A stretch of 14,546 bases of DNA, from contig JBBHKE010002260.1 in assembly GCA_037447655.1 (NCBI GenBank), positions 290,692-305,237 of the forward strand, given 5' to 3'. The notes under the pieces were generated by a model, which was not told the origin of the DNA, made no database searches, and was given only the letters and a program-made list of their open reading frames with translations. Positions 1 through 9,100 of this stretch are shown here, one piece after another; position 1 is the first letter of the stretch, and every line of letters starts with the position of its first letter. The stretch is from Zygnema cylindricum (Eukaryota; Streptophyta; Zygnematophyceae; Zygnematales; Zygnemataceae). Made by a program: the position numbers and the translations under genes.

Positions 1-64
1 TGCATAAGAATAGGTAAAAGATAGACGAAGGGATCAGTAGGAAAATCTACCTTATTTTTGGCAG

Positions 65-152
65 CCGTGGTCTGAGAGCAACCAGGAAGACTTCATCTTA
101 AAAGCTGAAAAAACATGTTGTCAATGTCATTGCCGTAATTGTATGAAACTAG
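65..152 (+). CDS. Exon 1 seen: Cys-cluster exon
   Basis: The acceptor is a pyrimidine-rich stretch ending in TTGGCAG at 58-64 and the donor is CTAG|GTAATG at 153. Only one of the three frames is open across the exon, and it gives 29 codons plus one base, so it ends in phase 1 and joins exon 2 in frame. The translation has a dense cysteine cluster, CCQCHCRNC, at exon residues 18-26, which could bind metal, though it is too short to assign to a known zinc-binding fold. It is not a start exon because it has a good acceptor and an open frame up to that acceptor. A first exon or exons must lie upstream of the window. Confidence 0.6.
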
Positions 153-3100
153 GTAATGCTTTTTTCTGTTTATTGTGAGTGTTATATTCTAGAATCATCA
201 TGTCAGATAGTTCACCACTTTTGCTGTTTTGCAGTACAGGCAACAATAAGTTACAGTGATTACTGACTTTCTGTTTGGATTCCGGAGTTCCATATATTCC
301 AGAATCCAAATCTTATAGGCTTTTTCAAATTCCAGTCCTTCAATATTAGTCCTGTAGAAATGGAATCCGTTTTGGCTTCAATGGATGGTCACCAAATGGC
401 TTTGTCAATGCCAATGTCAAAATTCAAGTACAAGCTTCAGTTGTTTCTAATGGAAGTGAAAGCTCTAAAGGTGAGACAGCACTCTTAACATGTATGTTGA
501 TGTACAGAAACTCCTTACAATGTTTTTGTAAGCCATTGGCGCACTTTTTCGCTTATGAAATGATGAACATGAATATAAATGATGATGAGAGTATGCATTT
601 TCCAGCTAACAAAAATGAAAAATCCTCTAAAATGGCTTCTTGTAGGAGAGCGAACATTCGGTACAATTTTTTACTCATAAAATGGTTCACATGAAATGAA
701 ATGACGAGGAGTATTGCATATTCCAGGGAACAACGATGAAAAAAAATATAAAAAAATGGCTCTTCTTGTAGGAGTAGAAACATATGAAATGATGGACATG
801 AAATGTTTATTAATGATAGAAATGATGAAGATAATATGCATTTTCCTGCTAACGATGATAAAAAGTCTTCTAAATGGCTCTTCTTGTAGGAGAGGGAGCA
901 AGTAGCGCACGACGAGCTTCAAAAATCTTTGAAGGTCGGTGGAGACAAGCTCTCTTTGCCAATAAATTATTGATGTCCTGCCATAGGAATGGATTCATTG
1001 TTGATGTGCAGTTGTTTATGTTTCCTCTTCACACATGAGCTATGAATCATTGAAAAAAAAGGATGTCAAGTCAAGACAATCACCTCAATCGACCAGAATG
1101 TCCTATCATATGAATGGATTCATTGATGTATAGCTGGACATGTTTCCTCTTTTCACAGGAGCAGGAAACATTGAAAAGTGAAAGAGCGACAGAACGTGAG
1201 TCCGTACAGAAGAAATTGGAAGATGCTACAAATAGTTGTCAACAACTCCAAGCCCAGGTAGATTCTACACTGCCGTTTGTCGTTCCCTTAGAGTACATTC
1301 TAGGTCATACCTGTGAGAATTGAGGGGATAGGGGTTTTAATGTAGTCCACCTAACAACGCTATTAGAGTTAATAGAAGTAATTCGAGTGTGTTCATTGTT
1401 TCCCCAGAATCCTGGATTAGTGTTAATAACACTGCTTGTTTGAAGTTGTCCATAATTAGCTACATGGCAAAAAATAATTTTGGTGTAGTTAATACAAAAT
1501 CTGCGTTAAAACTGATTATTCACTGACGTTAAGAAAAGGGTTCTTTACGGTTTCATTTCACAGAAATACTTTCTTGACTACTATACTTTGTCTTTTCTGT
1601 AGGCAGGTTGGTAAACAGGAAAGGAAGATTGAATTTCTTTCAGAAAAGAATGATCTCCTGGCGGAGCAGCTACATGCAATAACTCAAACTAGAGACAAAA
1701 CTGTAGAAGATCTGAAGGTACATGTTAACCTTCACCACTTTATTTTTTTAGATGTTCTTAAGGTGCTGTTAACCTTCTTAACCAACTATTCTTTGTTTAG
1801 AAGATCTTAAGATGCAGTTAACCTTCTCATTACCTTTTTTTTTTCTTTAGGAGATCTTAAGGTGCATGATAACCTTCTTCACCGCTTTTTTTTTTCTTTC
1901 CAAGCAGGTTTTGTAGGAATGTTTCCTGTTTTTTTTTTATTTGCACCAGCTGCCCTGATTTGATCAAGTTATCAATCTAGCATTGACATAATGTGCATAT
2001 AATGTGCATGTTTTTTCAAACATATATCAGGCATCCAAACATGAGCTGGAAAGAAGCATACATAATAAAGATGTGGAGCTGAAATCTGCGTTGGAGAAGC
2101 TTAATTCTCAATCATTGTTGATTGAAGCAATCGAAACAGAAGCTGAAAATCTCAAATCAAGCGTAGAGCAGACCCGAAAACTAGCGCTGGCCAAAAACGC
2201 AAGAGGTACTTTCCACATTCATTGCAATCAAGAATTTGAAATTCTCATCTTTCCATATTATGACCAAAATGATATTGCATCCTAATTTGCTGGAATTGTT
2301 CTGGCAGTGGAAAATTTGGACAATAAGGTCAAGGAGGTTCTTGGCTTCACATGGCTCATAGGTAAGCAGTATACTTGAACTGCCTTAAACAAGTTAAAAC
2401 CGATTTTTCTATTAAAAAAAGTGGAAGATTCTACCATTCCTTACTGTCTTGTTCACAACACTTCTGGTGCAAACATTCTGGAGCAACATTGCTTATTCCT
2501 GGACTTTGTGCTTATATTTGCACTTGAATTGTACGGTTTGATCAAACGCCAAAAAGTGAAGTTTGTTCTTCCAGAAAAGGAGAATGGATTTGAAGACGCA
2601 TTAAAAGATTACCGTTCATCCATTTTGGAGAAAGACGGTGAAATTATGAGGTTGACGGAACAACTGAGGTCTGCTGGTCTCGCCTTGCCAGTCGCTCGGG
2701 TACGCAATTTCTGGCTAATAATATTTCCACTTAAGACGTGGTTGACGAAATTTTGGCTTTTAGTTTTTGTACTTAAAATGTGGTTGACAATTTTTTGGCT
2801 TACAACTTTTGCACTTCAAGAGGTGGTTGGCGAATTTTTGACGTACAATTTTTGACCTGAAGGTGTTGACGAACTTTTGGCTTATAGTTTTGCTCTTACG
2901 ACGTGGTTTGCTATGTAGGTTTATTTCTAGTCCACGATCAGCATTTCCTGTAGTGTGTTTTGGACGATTCAATGCTTGGTTAAAGATATTTTCTTGTTGA
3001 TTTTGACTAACTGCAGTATACTCTGTTCTTGCAGAAATCTGATCAGGATTGCGTATCTTCAATTGAGGAAAACGAAGATGTGAGTTTTCGAGTTATTTTA

Positions 3101-6100
3101 AAAATGGTTATTATCATCTCCTTAATCAAAAAGTCTACGTTATGATTGGGATTGGGTTAGCGTTTCATACATTTACTGGAGGGTTTACAGCTGTTTATTC
3201 CACAAAATGATGGAAAAGTTCAACAGAAAAAGCTACATGTTGGTGGACGGTAGTCTCATTCATTTCTTCTGAAATTTACTTAGGCAGGCTTTACTGCAAG
3301 ATTTAGAAAAATTGGAGAATGGTGTAAATGGTGGTCAATCCCAACAGCAATTTTATTGAGGTGATCAAATGGGCCTTTTTCACAGGCTTTACTGCAACAG
3401 TTAAGAAAACTGGAAATTGGTGTAAATGGTGGTCAGAAAATTGGTCGTCAGTAAAATTTACATGTTTGGTTGACAATAGTCTAATTCGTGTTTTGTTTAC
3501 TGACATTTGCTTATACAGGCTTTACTGCAAGAGTCAGCGAAATTGGAATATGGTCTAAATGGTGGTCAATCCCAACAGCAAATTTTACATATTGGGATGA
3601 CAAAAGTCTTATTCGTGTTTCCATTGTGAACTTTATTTACACAGGCTTTACTGCAAGAGTTAGAAAAACTGGAAATTGGTGTAAATGGTGGTCAATCGAC
3701 GCTAAAACAACTCCAGGATTACATCGTTTCCATGCAAAACGAGTCGGTAAAAGAAAAACGTTACCATACAGAGCTTGAGGAATCTCTTGCCAAGGTAAAC
3801 ATGACGAATTTGATTTCATTGGGCGGGGGGGGGGGGAGGGAGGCATATGATGTTGACGAGGATGGCGACGGAGATGATGATAGCTTTGATTTCTAATTTC
3901 TTAAAGTCTATCTCTATTATCTTTCTGTAAATTCTGAATTTTTTTGGCGTACAAATGGATGCGTGCGCCTTTCATTGTTATACATGGTCACTCAGTGGAG
4001 TCCCATCCTTATATAGTGCTAGTTCTCTAGGTTTGAATGCATTGGTTTCTTTATGAGCATTAAATCTAACTTGCTTCATGAATGGGTTTTTTTTTTCCAA
4101 TATGCTGGCTATTCTAGCGGAGGTTTGACTACGTATAATTATTAGTCTCCTCAAATTAAACTGTATTATTATCAATCTGTGTACTATATATATACTGATA
4201 TGTAGTTTGATTATATAACATATTGCGGTACATGTTTGAATATCTCAGGTGCAGCAACATGAAGCCTTGGTGGTTGATGAGAGAGACAAGCTGAAAAATA
4301 AGCTCGAACAGTGTCAACAAGTGTAAGTCATGGATAAATAAGAGCATCTGTAAAGATTATACACTTTGTAAGTAATAACTCTAATTTGAGTGAGTAATTT
4401 TTTGAACCAGAATTATAAATTAGTGTCTATAACACTATTTTGTTAAGTTGTCCATAATCAACCATGCGGCAAAGCATAATTTAGTGTAATTAGAAATATT
4501 TTTGCTTTAACACTAATAATTGCTAACTTTAATTGCGATGTCAGGTGTAGTTTAGGGAAATGCTGAATTATGGTTAACTTTTGGCACACATATTTGGCTG
4601 AATTTCAGAGACTTTCATTATAATCATGACATATGGTGACCTTTAATGTCATTGCTTCAAAATGTGGAATCATTTTTTATGGGAATATTTGGTATCATTA
4701 ATACCAGTGTTGTTCCAAACATGAAATTATCTGGTCATAGCAGGAATAATAAATTGGAATAACTAATAGACTAATCCTTCAAAACTGGCATTCATTAATA
4801 CCAGTGTTGTTGCAAAGATGAAATTTTCTGGCATCACGTCAGCGATTTTTCGTGCCTTTTCCAGGCAAGAAGTTGATCGTTTGGAATGGCAAATGAGAGA
4901 GGATATGCTTCTAAGGAGGGCCTCAACATTGGAGAAAAAACTAGCTGAACTTGAAGGCCGTGTCAGAAAACAGGCATCATGTGCTAACAAGGCGACAGAC
5001 ACAGATGGGCTGGTGGGTAAGTGACCATTATTTTCAGAGTGCAACAGCAGCAATACCGTTATTTTTTCAGAATTTTTCTTGCTAAGTCAATACATAGTGT
5101 TGACAACCAAAGAAACATTCATGGATGGGCTGGTAGATGAGTAACCATTTATTTTCAGAGTTTTCCTGCTAAATTGAAGTAACAATATCAGCAAATAAAT
5201 ACAAATAGATAAATAGTGTAGACAACCAAGGGGACAGACACGGATGGGCCCGAGTATTTTTCAGATTTTTCCTGCTAAGTTAAACTAATAATAACAAAGA
5301 GGATAATTAAATAGAAAAATGAACAGATAAATAGAAAATGAATAAGCAGTGTTGAAAACTGAGGGAACAGACATGGATGGACTGGTGGGTATGTAACCAT
5401 TATTTTTCAGAGTTTTCTGCAAAGTTGAGATAACAATCTCAACAAGTACAGAATTAAGTAATCAAATAGATAAAGAAATGTATAAGTAGATAAATAGTGT
5501 TGACAGGCGTCGGCATTGGGTGCCCTTGATATTTGTGCACGGATTGCCTGGTGGATTAGTAACCAGTAATTTTTCAGAGTTTTCTCTGCTAAGTTAAAAT
5601 GATAAACAGCAATAAATGAACATCGATAAATAGTGTTGACAATTTAAGGGGACAGACACGGATAGCCTGGTAGGTGAGTAACCATTGTTTTTCAGAGTTT
5701 TCCTGCTAAGTTAGAATAATAATGGCCACAAATAAGTAAATTCATAAGAAGAGAGAAGGTGTTGACAACAACCGGCAGCCCATGCCCTTGAAAATTGTGC
5801 AGTTATGAAGGCAGTTGCTACCAGTACAATGGAAGATTTAATTTCAACGAGCGTACAAGGAGGGCGACTGACATCACAGACTTCAGATCACAGGAATGGC
5901 AATAGTCCATATGAAGTGAACACCCAGATGGTGAGAGGCCTTCCCTTTCCAATTTATTTGTAGGCATACTCTCACTTGCATTTTCTCGGTCATATTTTCG
6001 TCATCTTTTGGTCATGTTCTCTGATACTTGGTCAAATAAAGGGTAACATAACCAAAAGATGATCAAAATATGACCGAAACATGATCATGACCAAAAATGA

Positions 6101-9100
6101 AGTGAAAATATGCCTAGTGTCCACTCCACTTTGGAGATAAAAATTTCTTAATCAGCATAGATGGAAGTGAGCAAAGAGAGTGAGAGAGAGAGAGAGAGAG
6201 CGTGAATGTGTGAGAGTGTGGAATGTGTGTGAATGTGTGGGAGGGAGGGAGTGAAGACATTTTTAGTGTAAATGCGAAATTAGAATGTTTAATAATACTT
6301 TAGTGCAGTGGGGTGTGGCGAAATTTAATCCACTACCTTCAATAGTTTTATTCACACTTTTTCATGATTTTCAGCAAAAAAAATCGCGGCTGAATTAGTA
6401 ATAATAACACTAATGGCGATGAGCACTGTGGTAGGACAACGACTACAGTATTGACAATTATACAAAGAGAGGGAGAGAGCGCTTGCAGATTCCAGAAAAA
6501 TCAGTTTCATAATTTAATAGTAGAACAGTAACCTTACAATAATGATTATTATCGCTTGTGGAGTTGCAGGGAAACACCAATAACCAGCTTTCGGAGTTGA
6601 AATCATCGAATGATTTTCGACCCTTTCAAGTTACATATCCAAGCAATAATGCACCGCTTGCTGTAATTGGAGCTGAGACAAACTATTTTTCCAACAAAGA
6701 AGGAAAACTAGAAGGAAATGGAGTCCTCGACGAGATAAGTTCTTCCCGTTCCATAAATTCTTTCCATCCCAACTCCAATTCTTTCCATTCCAACTCCGAC
6801 CTGAAGGAGTTAAACTCATTAGCTAATGAGTTTAATGGACCGGCATCAAAGAAACAATTTTTTGCTCCATCTCCATCTCCATCTCGACTATTTGCAGAAA
6901 ATGTCGAACAAAATGAGTACCTCCAAAAAAACAATATTACTCCACAAATTCAGAAAACCTCTTCACATTTAGAAAGATTTTCTGAACTCAAATCCAGTCG
7001 AGATGAAGATCAGTTTAAAGGAACAACTCCCCTTTCAAGCCTTTTTGCATTTGCTCGTACCCATTTTGACGATACGAGACTCGAATTGGAGGAAAAAATA
7101 GGTTCTTCCGCTCCAATGGGTAGGAAAAATGGAGAGGGGGCGAGAGAGGGAGGGGGAGAGGGGGTGCGGGGGGGAGGAACGGAGGGGGAGAGCAGGAGGG
7201 AGAATGGCTTGCCCAAGGCAGATTCCTTGGTGAAACCGAGTTATAGCATGAGTTTCTCAGCTCACGAAGAGGCGGGAAGTCAGTATGAGAGAGAAACTGA
7301 GGGTAAGAAGCGGAATTTTGACTCCATAACAAACAACAAGTCAACTGTTACAGACAAAAAAATGATTTTCGCGAGATCATTGGACCCCCAGGGGGTGCCA
7401 GGAGAGAGCCCCCAAAAAATTCTCAAACTATATATTGAAGAAGACCGGATTGGCAGCGACGACAATTTACAAACATCCATCAAACAAGATGCGAATACGA
7501 AACAGGAGTTGGAGGGAGGGAAGAGGGAGGGGAGAGGGAGGGAGGAGGGAGAAGAGTGGAGGGAGGGGAGAGAGGAGGGAGTGAGAGATAGGAAGGGAAA
7601 AAGGGGAGAGGAGGGGGGAGCGGGAAGAAGGGGAAGGAAAGGGAAGGGAGAGTAAAGAGAGGGAGAGTTCTGAATGACCGACCTCGTGTTGAGATGCCCG
7701 CACCTTTTTGTCAGGAGACGAAGGTCAATATAACAGATGATATGGGACTGGAGGGTCCTCCTTTTTGTCAGGAGACGAAGGTCAATATAACAGATGATAT
7801 GGGACTGGAGGGTCCTGATGGGTGTTCTTATAAAGATAAAAGAAATGAATCTTTCGATGCAATTTCGATAAAAACCAAAGATAATAATTGTGATGGAAGT
7901 CCAAAAACTGGGGAAATTGAGGTGGAAAGTACATACGAGGCGAATTCTGATTCTATGGATCTGGATAAGAATCACGGGAGACTAAAAGACTTGTCAAACC
8001 GACTGAATGTATCAGTTGGGATAGAAGAGGAGGATGCAAAAAGAATGCCCATTACATCTGTCAAGGAACAAAGACATTTTTTGAATGAAAAAAATGAGAA
8101 AGAAATGCGGGATTACACCGACAATAGACAGAACCTTCTGAACGTCTCAAATTCACCACATATCAAACCCGAAATCCAGCCCCGAGAAGAAAGAATCATG
8201 ACCCCAAACACTGAAGAAACTGCATCATTGCAGGTAAGCCTATTCTTTTGCCCAAGCTCCTTCACTCCCTGACTCCCTTTATTCAACAGTAGACCTATTC
8301 TCGCTTACATTTTACCGGTCATGTTGGTCATCTTTTGGTCATGTTACCCGATATTTGACCAAATATCCGGTAACATGACCAGAAGATGACCAAATATTGG
8401 ACAACACGACGAGAGGATGACAAAAAAATGTAAATGTGAATATTCTTTACGATACATTGGATTCACCAAATCCAACAGATTATCAAAAGATAAGAATTTT
8501 CCCGTTTTATGGGCTATGAGAAAATATCTTGCTGAATGGGCTTACATGACCTGTGGAATGTCACTTGACCCATACTGTTTTCTTACAGTTTTATTGATCT
8601 TTATTTTGCCTCCTAGATTTTCTTTATTTTGTTTTCTTATAATCTTATATGAGTCAGTTGCAGGCAAATAGAGAACAACAAAGGATAACTAATTACAGCA
8701 GCGACAGAAAGATTAAAGTTTAAACACAAATCAACAACCAGCTGCAGTAAAGGGATTTCATGAAAATGCACTCAGAGCTCCTTTTTGACCGGGAAATTTC
8801 AAAAAAAATTGCAGTGTGTAAGCTTATGGAGAATGGAATAATCGATTGTAGAAATTGATCGTCTTGGTGACTTTCTGCTTTTAATGTTTTCTTAGGGGTA
8901 GATTTTTTTATTTATTTTTTTCACAAAATTGAAGAAACTTTTGCAACTACGTTTCTTTCGCAGGTAACTGTGGCAAATGACTCTGGTAACACAATCTCCT
9001 CTTCATCTCAAGACTTGAATAGAAAGGAAGATGTTTCAAAAAAGACTTGTCACCCGAATCAAGAATTATTACGGCAAGGAACACAATCCCCCGAATCCAA

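Noticed and set aside
554-895. CRISPR-like array because of regularly spaced repeats
   Set aside because: The units are diverged along their whole length with no constant repeat and unique spacer, and the setting is a eukaryotic intron.
2421-2574. Open frame upstream of exon 8 in the same frame
   Set aside because: It is open up to exon 8, but the translation is hydrophobic and unlike the coiled coil, while a strong acceptor at 2574 matches the phase of exons 6 and 7. Intron retention remains possible.
65-5016. Identity as synaptonemal complex protein 1 (SYCP1) or another named coiled-coil protein
   Set aside because: The general layout is similar, but I could not match any specific block, and coiled coils give misleading similarity. 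No symbol was assigned.
7280-7975. 231-codon open frame on the minus strand
   Set aside because: It is the shadow of exon 14: the polypurine tracts have no stops on the opposite strand and give Leu/Pro/Ser-rich translation.
8417-8671. 84-codon plus-strand open frame with a hydrophobic end
   Set aside because: It starts inside the foldback element and runs through AT-rich intron 14; its hydrophobic end is T-rich sequence. It has no acceptor with a fitting phase.
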